The notes under the pieces: generated by a model
What the model was told of the DNA's origin: nothing
Databases searched by the model: none
What the model saw: only the letters and a program-made list of their open reading frames with translations
Source: an uncultured Eubacterium sp.
Lineage (GTDB): Bacteria > Bacillota > Clostridia > Oscillospirales > Acutalibacteraceae
NCBI GenBank assembly: GCA_900539325.1
Contig: UQCC01000008.1
Coordinates: forward strand, 1-64,000
DNA length: 64,000 bases
Direction: 5' to 3'
Position numbers and translations under genes: made by a program
Shown here: in pieces, positions 24,087-33,616 of the stretch
How the letters are laid out: each line of letters begins with the position of its first letter
How positions within the stretch are numbered: position 1 is the first letter of the stretch

Positions 24087-24137
24087 TATGTTTCACCTCC
24101 CTATGTTCTATTTATATAAAATAGAAAAATAACTGAA

Positions 24138-26405
24138 TTACGCCTTGCTGTTAGCAATATATGCTGCAGATGACTTTGCATAACGCATAATAGAATCACA
24201 TACTTCTTTAAGACTTGTTGAAGCACTTGTACTATTAATTTGAGTATGGCAATAGCCTTCAATTGTGCATTTTCTTGTATTAGAAATTACATTTCCATTA
24301 GCATCAAGAAGTTTGATATAAACAGGTGTGCTTGCTTCATAGCCCTTTACACCATTATAATAGAATATCAAATATTTTCCGCTTTCCTTGAACATATCAG
24401 GATTGTTCTTATATGAGAAGTATTCTATTGCCTGACCCTCTTTTTGAACCTGTACAGTTACAGTTTTTAAATCAGGAGCAGCTGTAGTTTTCTTTGCCAA
24501 GGTGATCATCAAATCAACAGATGAGCCCATTCTTGCTGAGAAACCTGTCATACAAGAAGGATTATCAATGGTTTCATATGTAGATGTACCAACATTTTGC
24601 AAGTTCAAATCGCCTGATGTTCTGCATGCCAATTCTTCAGCTGTGATATAATCAGTCATTGGTATCTTCTTACCGTTTGTTATACCATATCCTGTATAAA
24701 TCTGTGATTTATAACCATACCAAATAATATCCGCAAGAAGGTTTCTCAAATTCTTGTATGAGTTTGGATACTTAGCTTTAGAATATGTATTAAACTGAGA
24801 CTGAACATAGCTTGTTGCCGCATAACTATATGTAGGACCCCAATATGTTACGCCGTCTTTAACACCATAGATTGTATAGCTTACTTCCTCATTCAAGTAG
24901 AACGGAGTAATTTCATCAAATGTAAATCTTGCATATTGATTATTATAATAGAGGTCATAATCCTCAATTACAGATCTTGTTTGACCCTTAGTAGTATTAA
25001 GTTCTGCAACCATGTAAACCTTATCATAGTAATCAACAACACTCTTTGTTGTCATGATCTTAACAAGAATTGCAGAGTCAAGTGACAATTGATTACCTCT
25101 TCTATAAAGCAAGCCTGTATTAGGAGCTTCCTTAGTTTCGGTTTCGCCACATTCTGTACATGTTCTTGTTTGAGTACCATTCTTATAATTTGTACCGGAT
25201 GTAAATGAAGCATCACCGTTGTACTTCCACTCACCCCATGTATGAACATGAGCGTCTTCCTTCTTAGGGAGTGTTTCTGTCTTAGTTGCACCGCAACCAT
25301 CAAAAGTACATGTATAAGTCTTGACACCTGTTTCGATTGTTGTAGGTTCCTTGGTTACTACGCCTTGGTTCCACTCGTGAACAGCGCCTGTCTTAACTCT
25401 TGTGTAAGTTGCATCGGCTGCTGCCGGTGATACAACTTCCTTATCCCAAGAATAAGTATAGTGCTTTTCATCATCATGAGTTACTGCAGGAAGAGCAGGA
25501 GCAATTACATCTGTGCCCTCTTCATACGAACCGGATTGAAGAACTTTACCATTCTCATCATTAAATGTTATGGTATAAGAAGTACTTGTAGAACCATTAT
25601 ACTCGTTTTTACCCATAAAGTCAAGTTCTGCTTCTGCGCCTTCTGATTTCGGTACATATGTTTTGTACTCATCAACTTTACCGCCGTTAGCAATTGTTTC
25701 AAGATAATATGCTGTTTCCGGTGTATCAAGGGTGAATGTAATATCACCATCAGAAACAATCTTGAACATAAATGTTGCCAAAACTGCTGTATTTGTAAGC
25801 TCTTGTTTACCGGCAGTTATGATTGATGTATCAGCATAATCAGTGCCTGCTTGAGCAGCAAATTTTGCATGGATAATCTTTTTGTCGGCATCAACATAAG
25901 ATGTCTCACCAAGTGTATGAGTTTTATTGTGAATAGCATCACCGCTTTGTTGGGTGATTGCTTCAAGCGGTTGAAAACCCTCAATTGCTGGTTTGCCTTC
26001 TGTATATTCAACAACAGCTGTACCTGAATTTACATTTTTAATATAAGCAGGTGAAATGCTGTCTGAATACTTAATAGCTACTTCGGCAGCAGCAATCTTT
26101 GAAACATTTTCAACAAGAACGCTGACTGTAAAGAAATCACCTTTACTATAGCCGGCAATCTTGCCGTTGCTGTAATCCAACTTAGTAGAATTCAATCCGG
26201 AATAATTAACGAAGTCATTTATAGAAGCTCCTCTTCTCTCTACATTGTAGTTCTTTGGAGTATCTTTTTTATTCGAAACATCTCCGAATTGTAAATTAAT
26301 ATTTGTTCTGTTGCTGTCAGCTGCTAAAACTGTCAACGGGAAGGAACAAACAATCATCATTACTGCTAAGAGGACTGCAACTATTCTTTTAAATGATTTT
26401 TTCAT
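24138..26405 (-). CDS. Secreted cohesin-like surface protein
   Basis: A 755-residue protein with a Sec signal peptide cleaved after VLA (about residue 28). Residues about 90-235 form a beta-rich region (FFTVSVLVENVSKIAAAEVAIKYS, later ATFMFKIVSDGDITFTL) like cohesin-type domains. About 275-340 has a bacterial-repeat-like YTITFNDENGKVLQSGSY segment. Two short HxW-type modules carry C366/C371 and C416/C419. The C-terminal 320 residues are unrecognised. There is no dockerin and no LPxTG motif. GGAGG lies 12 nt before the ATG. It starts 19 bp after the dockerin protein at 26425-27483, so they are co-transcribed, and the peptide gene follows 51 bp later. Confidence 0.75.
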   Translation of the reverse strand: MKKSFKRIVAVLLAVMMIVCSFPLTVLAADSNRTNINLQFGDVSNKKDTPKNYNVERRGASINDFVNYSGLNSTKLDYSNGKIAGYSKGDFFTVSVLVENVSKIAAAEVAIKYSDSISPAYIKNVNSGTAVVEYTEGKPAIEGFQPLEAITQQSGDAIHNKTHTLGETSYVDADKKIIHAKFAAQAGTDYADTSIITAGKQELTNTAVLATFMFKIVSDGDITFTLDTPETAYYLETIANGGKVDEYKTYVPKSEGAEAELDFMGKNEYNGSTSTSYTITFNDENGKVLQSGSYEEGTDVIAPALPAVTHDDEKHYTYSWDKEVVSPAAADATYTRVKTGAVHEWNQGVVTKEPTTIETGVKTYTCTFDGCGATKTETLPKKEDAHVHTWGEWKYNGDASFTSGTNYKNGTQTRTCTECGETETKEAPNTGLLYRRGNQLSLDSAILVKIMTTKSVVDYYDKVYMVAELNTTKGQTRSVIEDYDLYYNNQYARFTFDEITPFYLNEEVSYTIYGVKDGVTYWGPTYSYAATSYVQSQFNTYSKAKYPNSYKNLRNLLADIIWYGYKSQIYTGYGITNGKKIPMTDYITAEELACRTSGDLNLQNVGTSTYETIDNPSCMTGFSARMGSSVDLMITLAKKTTAAPDLKTVTVQVQKEGQAIEYFSYKNNPDMFKESGKYLIFYYNGVKGYEASTPVYIKLLDANGNVISNTRKCTIEGYCHTQINSTSASTSLKEVCDSIMRYAKSSAAYIANSKA

Positions 26406-26424
26406 TTTATATAGTATCCTCCAA

Positions 26425-27483
26425 TTAATTTAATGTCAGTTGAGTATATACAACTGTTTTGCCTAAGAATGATTTAAATATAGCTATATCGTTTTCCTCA
26501 AACTGATGGTCGCCATTTAAATCAGGTTTAAATTTTGAAAATAGTGCCACATCTGTTGAATTAAATTTGCCGTCCTTGTTGAAATCTACAACGCAGACAC
26601 CTACATTATCAACGGTAATTTGATCGTAGTCGGCATTTTCTCTTGCAACTGTAAGTGTAGCTTCTCTGTCTACGGTATATGCTCCGCTGAAAACGAGGGT
26701 ATACTCGCCGACACCGAGTCCGCTGAGAGTATAAGAACCGTCGTCCTTTGTAACTGTGCTGATTTCGGTACCCTTTACAGTTACCTTTATTCCGCTTGCC
26801 GGTACAGTAGTTGCCGCACCCGTAAGCTCGCTTGCAACAGTCACATTACCCGAAACATCAAACTCTGTAACGAGATAATAAGGAGATGCATCGGCTGTCA
26901 TTGGATAAGTCTTGTAAGTGGTTTCAACACTTGTGTCAAGAACATAACAGTCGTCATAGCCGTCCTTGTATGATGCTTCGATAAAGCATAAATTTGGATT
27001 TTTGGAAAATGCAAATACATCTGCGAAATCACAAGAGGATGCGACTGTAACAGAAAGTGAGACCATTACAGTCCCGTTTTTATTGATTGTAGATGCATCA
27101 TCACTTTCAGCAACTTGAAAAACAGAAAGAGTGTTATTTTCAATCTTTTGACCGCCCTTTTTCATATCAGCATGGTCATCGGCATAAGTACCGAGAACAC
27201 TGATAGCTGAAATATATTCAGGGTTATAGGTTGCTGTTAACTCAACTATAGAAACCGCCTTCATACCGGAAAGGACTACATCAACATAATAGGTGCCCGC
27301 TTGGAGCCTGTTGCCGTCCACCGATTTTCCGTTTGTGTCGGTAAACACACAGGATAATTCCGGCGTTTCTTTTCCGAGGGTTCCCGCCTCGGCATTTGCG
27401 CTAATTGGTAGCGCAAACATAGAAATTATTAAAATTAAACAAACGAATGGGGTAGTTAAGAAGCTTTTTAAAGTATGTTTCAT
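26425..27483 (-). CDS. Secreted cohesin-like plus dockerin protein
   Basis: A 352-residue protein with a Sec signal (cleavage after SANA, about residue 30). A beta-rich cohesin-like domain (about 40-200; YYVDVVLSGMKAVSIVELTATYN) is followed by a carboxypeptidase-regulatory-like beta domain (about 205-290; GIKVTVKGTEISTVTKDDGS). The type I-like dockerin has two calcium loops, DFNKDGKFNSTD (300-311) and DLNGDHQFEEND (321-332). Having both a cohesin-like and a dockerin module suggests an adaptor in a surface assembly. The start is ATG 27483, after GGGGG. It is co-transcribed with the next gene and preceded by an intercistronic hairpin. Confidence 0.8.
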   Translation of the reverse strand: MKHTLKSFLTTPFVCLILIISMFALPISANAEAGTLGKETPELSCVFTDTNGKSVDGNRLQAGTYYVDVVLSGMKAVSIVELTATYNPEYISAISVLGTYADDHADMKKGGQKIENNTLSVFQVAESDDASTINKNGTVMVSLSVTVASSCDFADVFAFSKNPNLCFIEASYKDGYDDCYVLDTSVETTYKTYPMTADASPYYLVTEFDVSGNVTVASELTGAATTVPASGIKVTVKGTEISTVTKDDGSYTLSGLGVGEYTLVFSGAYTVDREATLTVARENADYDQITVDNVGVCVVDFNKDGKFNSTDVALFSKFKPDLNGDHQFEENDIAIFKSFLGKTVVYTQLTLN

Positions 27484-27516
27484 TTTATGAAACCCCCAAA
27501 GTTCTTGTTTTTTTAT

Positions 27517-27556
27517 ATGATGTCCTGCACAGAGCACGCCCCATGCAAGACATCAT
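27517..27556. promoter_or_regulatory. Intercistronic hairpin between the two dockerin genes
   Basis: ATGATGTC plus TGCA (27517-27529) pairs with TGCA plus GACATCAT (27544-27556), with one mismatched pair. On the minus strand no T-tract follows, so processing or mRNA stabilisation is more likely than termination. Confidence 0.5.
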
Positions 27557-27619
27557 AGGACATAAACTAAATCGTAATTAATTTAGCGGAATTTAATTAA
27601 GTGCGGTAAAATCCGTTAC

Positions 27620-30600
27620 TTATGAAAGTGTTGCGTAATTAACGCCCGACTTCAAAATCGACTTGAACTGATCAACAGTGATCTTTGTGCCGATTTCTTT
27701 AGTCTTTGATGCAAGAGCAACGTCGGTTGAGTTAACCTTGCCGTCGCCGTTGTAATCGATAGCGATAATACCAATCTGAACATTTTCCTTAGCTTCGGTA
27801 AATGTTACCTTTCTTGCAATACCGTTTGTAGCCTTAACTGTTACGGTTGTTGTTTCGCCGATAGGAAGTTCGATTGTGAATTTACCGTTTGAATCTGCCC
27901 TGCCAAGTTCCTGAGAACCGTTGTAAAGGGTTGCTCTAAGACCATATGTACCTGCTGTACCTGTGCCGTCAACAGCTTCTGTGATAACACCTGTTACAGT
28001 GTAAGTTGTTACAGCCTTAGGCTCTTCAAGTGCATTTTCTGCAATTACAAGGTTCTTCTTAGCCTCATATGTACCGGAGATATTTTCCGGTTTAGCATCT
28101 TTAGCGACCTTTACAGCCTTTGCAAGAGCATTTACATAATTTGTCCAAGTAACGTCTGAGTAAACTGTGCTGCCGCTGTTAACGAGCTTACCGTTTACAA
28201 TCTTACCATACTTAGGAGTACCTGCTGTCATCTTTACGACGCCGTTAGTTACTTCCTTAGTTGTTGGATTTTCATCAAATGTTGCAGTAATGTTTGCTTT
28301 TGTTGTTCCTGTAAGGTGAGCAAGCTCTGCTTCAAGCTTTTCACCTTCATAACCACGAGCAACTACACGAGCGTTGTAATCCTTATAGGATTGTACAGCT
28401 TCCTTGAGCTGTGCGGATGTTGCGGTTGTGCTATAAATAGACTTGCCGTTTTCATCCAACTCACCTGTGTTAGTTACAAGTGCTTCTGCCTCTTTGGCAA
28501 CCTGAACCATCTTTTCGTATGATTCAACATTGTAGTTAATGCTTTCCTTACCGCTGCGTTCTTCCATAAGTCCGCCTTCACCGGTAATACCTGCCATTGA
28601 AGATGTATCAATCTTTGTCAATGTCTGGTTGATATTATAAGTCATATAATCTTGGAATTGAGCATATACGCTACGATATTCTTTGCCGTCATTTGGCTTT
28701 GTAATTGTTTGGGTATTTACATAAGTATATGCCCAAGTATCGGAAGCATTTACCTTCGTACCATTTGAATTGTAATACGAATGTTCTTCCTTTGAATAAT
28801 AATTGCTCATAATAGGATTGCCGTCTGCGTCCTTGCCGGATTCATACTTAGCAATCTTATTTGTTGTGCCATAATACGGATAAGCATAAGTTGTTGCATC
28901 CCAGGCTTTTTCGTATACATAATCATTTACAAGGTAGTATACATCACCTTGCTTCTCAACCTTACGGCCGAGAACATCCTTACCGTTTGTTACATCAGAA
29001 TCAGTGATAAGTTGGTTGCTGAATACAGGGAATTTGCAGTTCTCATCAAGATAGTAATAATTACCCTTCTTGTGGAACTTGCCTTCTACCTTATCCGAAA
29101 CTGTTGTTGCAGGTTTGTAAGCAGGATCACCTGTTGTGCTTTTAACTGTTGATGTTGCTGCAACTGTTTCTGTTGTAGCAGAGAGTGTCTTAGCATTTTC
29201 CTCTGTAGGAGCAAGAGCGATTGTGTTAAGTACATTTGTAAATACTTCCTGAATAGCAGTGTATGTTACAGATGAATTGTTAGAACTGCTGTAATCCCTA
29301 TAATCCTTTGGCTGATAAGCATTAATCTGAGCCGAAGCATTTTGATAAGCTCTCTGAAGTGTATCGGCACCGCTTGTATCTGCAACTGTAACAGATATAG
29401 GAGCACCAAGATTGATATTTGTTGAAGTTCCAGAATAGCCCTTAAGATTAATTGTATAATCGCCGGCAGCAATTGATGAAACTTGCTCTTGTACCTTCAT
29501 CCACTTTTTAAAGTCAGCTTCTACACCCTTAAATGATACAAAGTTGATACCGTTGATAGGAGATGCTGCTGTTGCACAATCGTTAACAATTGCGTTAGGT
29601 GCAATACCTACACTCTCAACATTGCCGTTTGAATCATAGATAGGCTTAAGTGCAGCGTTTGACTCACCTTTTTTAACAGAAGCTGCAACGTGAGTTCTTG
29701 TAACGGCACCTGCGATAGGCTTACCGTTAGGCTGTGTATACTGCTTAACTTCATCAAGAGTATAACCCTTGTATACTGTTACGCCGTTAACATTTACAGC
29801 ATCACCGCATACCCATTTACCCTTCTTAAGGATGTTGCCGTCTGCATCAACTGTATCCAAACGATAGTCGTACTTGTCAACATTTGTTGCTTCAACATAT
29901 TCTACATTATTGATAGTTTCTGTTGTGTATGTTGAGCGTGCCATATTGTTCTTATCTGCATCATATACGCCGTCGATATCAAACACGTTAATACCAATTG
30001 TTTCAGCCTGTGCAGGGTTTGTGCTTGAAAGAACCATCTTGTCAAGCTTATTACCGTAATCACCTGCCGTCTGAGAACCTTCAACTGAGAATACTGTACC
30101 TGTACCTGTATCAGCGTCTGTAAGCGTACCGTACCAACCCTTATCTGATGAAAGGTTCAAGTAACAAACAGCTGTTTGGTTTGAATACTTGAGTTGCTTC
30201 TTAGGATTTGTTGTTGTACCCTTATAAATGTTATAATTAAGAGTAAACTTAACTATTTGTGATTCTTCAGGATATTTACCCATAACTTGTACTCTTACGC
30301 TCTTTTCAGGAGCAATAACGCCCTTAGGAGCATTAACTCTGATTGAGCTTGAATCCGAAGTCAAGTCTGTTACTTCAATGAAATATCTGTCATCAACAGT
30401 AACATTGCCATTTGCATCCTTATAGAATCTGTTAAGACCTACCGATTCGTTCTTAACTGTTACATATGTATTTGTGATATCATCACCATATGAGAAGTTT
30501 GAACGCGAAGGGTCATTTACAGAGATTGAAGCAGCACCGAACTTATGGTCTCTAAGTTGTGGAAGGAAGCCGTTTACAAAGTAGCTTACAGCCTTAACTG

Positions 30601-33600
30601 CAAACATAGCACCCTGCCAGCAACCGTCGCCGCGTGTCTTATTTGTTACTGCGGTTACACCGCCGAATGCGCAATAAATATTGCTTATCAAAATACCAAG
30701 TACACCGTTTTCGTTTGAACCGTCACCCTTGTATCTTGCAAATACAGCCTCATTAACCAAACTATCAAAAGGAGTAGTTGTCTTCATATCGGTTGATGTA
30801 GGAATTACCTTCTTGTAAGCCTGACCCGAAACTTTTGCACCAAAGATGCTGTTTACAAGTGAAGCTACAACATCATCATAAATAAGAACATCAACGCCCT
30901 TATTCATAATAGGTTCAGCTGTAAAGATTGTAAGCAACTGCTTAACAATTGTTGTGAGGCCTCTTGTCTTTTCTGTACCGTGAGTATCAGAAATGTTGAT
31001 AAGTGACTTAACTACTGTATCATAAACAAGTTCTTCGGCATTTGCCTGACCTGCCTTAGAAGCAGTACCGTACTGCAATGTACCGATTGTAGGCCAAATC
31101 TTGTTGGCAATTACGCTAAGGTTTTCCCAAAGTGAATTGCTCATCTTAACAAGACATGCACCGCTTTCATCAACTACACCGAGAAGAGCGGCTACGCCCT
31201 TACCGTATGTTTCCGAACTGATCTTATTATAGCTTGGTTCTGTGAATTTTTCTGTCGAAGCATAGTAGCAAACTACAGAATTCAAAAGGTCGAACAATGT
31301 AGTCTTGTCCGATACAGGATCTGATTTTTCAAAATCCCAAACATTGCCTTTCTTATCACGGCAAGGAACGATTGAGCTGAGGAGATAACCTACTGCATCA
31401 CGGCACATAGGAAGAATAGCGTCCTCAAACATAGACTTGTTTCCGTCGCCGTTAACATCATAAGCAGCTGCATATGAACCGCTTGCTGTTGTTACAAGCT
31501 TATCGTAATTCTTTTTAGGCTGTGAATATGAGAGGTGTTCTCTCAATGCCAAATAAGCAACATCTTCAGCTGACTTAGCCATATCAAAGTCTTCGTTGTG
31601 AATACTCTTTGTAGCGTCAACAATCTTGATGCAGCCAACAAGGAGAGGAATCATAGCCTCTTCAAAGTTTGCTTCTGTCAAGTGTGTGCTTGATGTCTTG
31701 TCCGTAATTTGTTTATTATGATAGAAAGCACTGAGAATGTTTTCATCGGCAGCGTTAGCAGCATACTCAAATATCTTCATTGTGTTTGAAACAAGTGTGC
31801 TTGCAATTTCGCTGATACCAGGATTTGTGCCTGTTTCTGCCAAAACCGGACGGGTAAGGTTTGTATCAACATGATTATTTCTGCCCAAACCGATGTTTGT
31901 TGAGTTAGGGAACAAGTCCTTAACTGCTGCTACAAGGCCGTTGTTAAGAGCTGCAACGATGTTTGGATAGCTTGTCTTACCGTCAACATAGTTATCGATA
32001 AATGTTTCCAAGTTATCAAAACCTGTTTGCATGAAGTAAAGGTTGATAGGACCTGTCTGCATATTGAAGACTTTATCAGCAAGAGGGCTGTAACGAAGCT
32101 TACCGAAAAGAATGCTTTCCTTTCTGCCTTCAGCTGTAATGTAATCATTGCTTGCTGCTACATCTCTCCAATTGTACTTAGGATTTTCAACTTCAGCTCT
32201 GTCATAATCGAAAGTAGCTTCAATCAAATCTCTGAATTCTTGAGGATCCGAGCAGTTATAATCTGCATACTTAGCTTTCAAGAACTTGTCGAACTTTTCA
32301 GGCGTGTAGTTATTTTCCCATTTATCGTGGTCAATCATATTGTTTTGGCTTGCCAACCAATAATAATATACATTATCAAAGTTACCGCCGTGACCCTTGT
32401 ACCAATCCATGCTGTTGTTAACACGCATTGTTCTGAGTGTCGGCTTAAGTGTTGTCTTCCAAACAATCTTGAGAGCCTTATTTACGATATCGTAGAACTT
32501 ATCAGTAGGACTGAGGGTAAGAGTATCCTCACCGCCGTTTGCATTACCGTATCTGAAGAGGTAAATCATACCGTTACCGTTCTTATCGTATCTAAGGTTA
32601 GGGTCATAGCCGAGAGCCTCTGAAGCTTTTGCGATATTTTTATCGTTTTCGCTCAAATTGTTATTTGAAAGATATTTTAAAATCTTTGAATAACGGGTTT
32701 TTGATGAGTCGGTAGGCTCGTATGTAACCGTACCGTCTGTACTTTCTTTTCTTTCAAGAGCATAAGTCATTTCAACAGAAATTTTGCTGATGAATTCGCT
32801 TGTAAGCTTTGTAAGAAGCTGCTCATCAAAATTCCACTTTGTTCCCTTGCTGTTATCCTGAAGATATGCTTGGAAATTGGCAACTTCAGCTTCTGTGAAC
32901 CAGCTTGTCTTTGTAAGGATTGCCTGAGCAAGCATATTGTATACGAGGTTTGACTCGTATCCGTCCCACATATTGAGAAGATTACCGATAAGGCCATATA
33001 CATCAACAGCACCGTTAACAAGACCTAAGCTAAGTTTGCCTTTGATGAACTGACCGATTACATTCTTATTACTTCTTTTTGATGACTTATCATCATTAGA
33101 GTTCCAATAAATTGTTTCTGCCAATGCCATAACAATATCTTTGGCATTGTTTACTGCGCGATATGACGAGCCGCATTTTGATGTAACCAAATTTGCTTCT
33201 TCTGTATGTGCCAAATCAGCAATCGGATTGAGATAGAGATTTGCAACGTCGCCACCTACAAGTCCCTTATAGCTATTCAAGAGACCGTTAACCTGACTAA
33301 CAAGGTTAAGTGCACCGTCAACGCTGTCAAGATAACCGTTAAGGTTAATGTTAACAACAACATAGTTAAGGTTAACCTTAATAGGAGCAATGTTTGCTTT
33401 GTTAAGAGTATCATCAACCCAATCAAGAAGAGCTTCACAAGTTTGATTATCTGTTGTTTCTGCCCATGTCATAAAGTTTGCTGCAAGTTCGTTGTCATGG
33501 CCGCTATCAGTAGATTTTGCATATACTGTAAGCACACCTGTAAAGGTGGACATTGCCATAAGCACAGCCAAAACTATTGCAACAATTTTACGCGCAAAGG

Positions 33601-33616
33601 TTTTAGATTTTTTCAC
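27620..33616 (-). CDS. Giant secreted protein with C-terminal dockerin
   Basis: A 1998-residue protein. I start it at GTG 33616, which gives a clean signal peptide (VKKSKTFARKIVAIVLAVLMA, cleavage after VYA); GGAGG lies 12 nt upstream, and the longer frame adds a non-signal extension. Most of the length (about 35-1850) is unrecognised, alpha-rich in the N-terminal two thirds and beta-rich after about 1060. A carboxypeptidase-regulatory-like domain (about 1865-1945) and a dockerin (about 1950-1998) end it. Only the first dockerin loop, DYNGDGKVNSTD (from 1954), is a good calcium site; the second is degenerate. No catalytic domain is recognised. It is first in the minus-strand series of secreted genes and divergent from the 2555-residue protein. 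Confidence 0.75.
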   Translation of the reverse strand: MKKSKTFARKIVAIVLAVLMAMSTFTGVLTVYAKSTDSGHDNELAANFMTWAETTDNQTCEALLDWVDDTLNKANIAPIKVNLNYVVVNINLNGYLDSVDGALNLVSQVNGLLNSYKGLVGGDVANLYLNPIADLAHTEEANLVTSKCGSSYRAVNNAKDIVMALAETIYWNSNDDKSSKRSNKNVIGQFIKGKLSLGLVNGAVDVYGLIGNLLNMWDGYESNLVYNMLAQAILTKTSWFTEAEVANFQAYLQDNSKGTKWNFDEQLLTKLTSEFISKISVEMTYALERKESTDGTVTYEPTDSSKTRYSKILKYLSNNNLSENDKNIAKASEALGYDPNLRYDKNGNGMIYLFRYGNANGGEDTLTLSPTDKFYDIVNKALKIVWKTTLKPTLRTMRVNNSMDWYKGHGGNFDNVYYYWLASQNNMIDHDKWENNYTPEKFDKFLKAKYADYNCSDPQEFRDLIEATFDYDRAEVENPKYNWRDVAASNDYITAEGRKESILFGKLRYSPLADKVFNMQTGPINLYFMQTGFDNLETFIDNYVDGKTSYPNIVAALNNGLVAAVKDLFPNSTNIGLGRNNHVDTNLTRPVLAETGTNPGISEIASTLVSNTMKIFEYAANAADENILSAFYHNKQITDKTSSTHLTEANFEEAMIPLLVGCIKIVDATKSIHNEDFDMAKSAEDVAYLALREHLSYSQPKKNYDKLVTTASGSYAAAYDVNGDGNKSMFEDAILPMCRDAVGYLLSSIVPCRDKKGNVWDFEKSDPVSDKTTLFDLLNSVVCYYASTEKFTEPSYNKISSETYGKGVAALLGVVDESGACLVKMSNSLWENLSVIANKIWPTIGTLQYGTASKAGQANAEELVYDTVVKSLINISDTHGTEKTRGLTTIVKQLLTIFTAEPIMNKGVDVLIYDDVVASLVNSIFGAKVSGQAYKKVIPTSTDMKTTTPFDSLVNEAVFARYKGDGSNENGVLGILISNIYCAFGGVTAVTNKTRGDGCWQGAMFAVKAVSYFVNGFLPQLRDHKFGAASISVNDPSRSNFSYGDDITNTYVTVKNESVGLNRFYKDANGNVTVDDRYFIEVTDLTSDSSSIRVNAPKGVIAPEKSVRVQVMGKYPEESQIVKFTLNYNIYKGTTTNPKKQLKYSNQTAVCYLNLSSDKGWYGTLTDADTGTGTVFSVEGSQTAGDYGNKLDKMVLSSTNPAQAETIGINVFDIDGVYDADKNNMARSTYTTETINNVEYVEATNVDKYDYRLDTVDADGNILKKGKWVCGDAVNVNGVTVYKGYTLDEVKQYTQPNGKPIAGAVTRTHVAASVKKGESNAALKPIYDSNGNVESVGIAPNAIVNDCATAASPINGINFVSFKGVEADFKKWMKVQEQVSSIAAGDYTINLKGYSGTSTNINLGAPISVTVADTSGADTLQRAYQNASAQINAYQPKDYRDYSSSNNSSVTYTAIQEVFTNVLNTIALAPTEENAKTLSATTETVAATSTVKSTTGDPAYKPATTVSDKVEGKFHKKGNYYYLDENCKFPVFSNQLITDSDVTNGKDVLGRKVEKQGDVYYLVNDYVYEKAWDATTYAYPYYGTTNKIAKYESGKDADGNPIMSNYYSKEEHSYYNSNGTKVNASDTWAYTYVNTQTITKPNDGKEYRSVYAQFQDYMTYNINQTLTKIDTSSMAGITGEGGLMEERSGKESINYNVESYEKMVQVAKEAEALVTNTGELDENGKSIYSTTATSAQLKEAVQSYKDYNARVVARGYEGEKLEAELAHLTGTTKANITATFDENPTTKEVTNGVVKMTAGTPKYGKIVNGKLVNSGSTVYSDVTWTNYVNALAKAVKVAKDAKPENISGTYEAKKNLVIAENALEEPKAVTTYTVTGVITEAVDGTGTAGTYGLRATLYNGSQELGRADSNGKFTIELPIGETTTVTVKATNGIARKVTFTEAKENVQIGIIAIDYNGDGKVNSTDVALASKTKEIGTKITVDQFKSILKSGVNYATLS

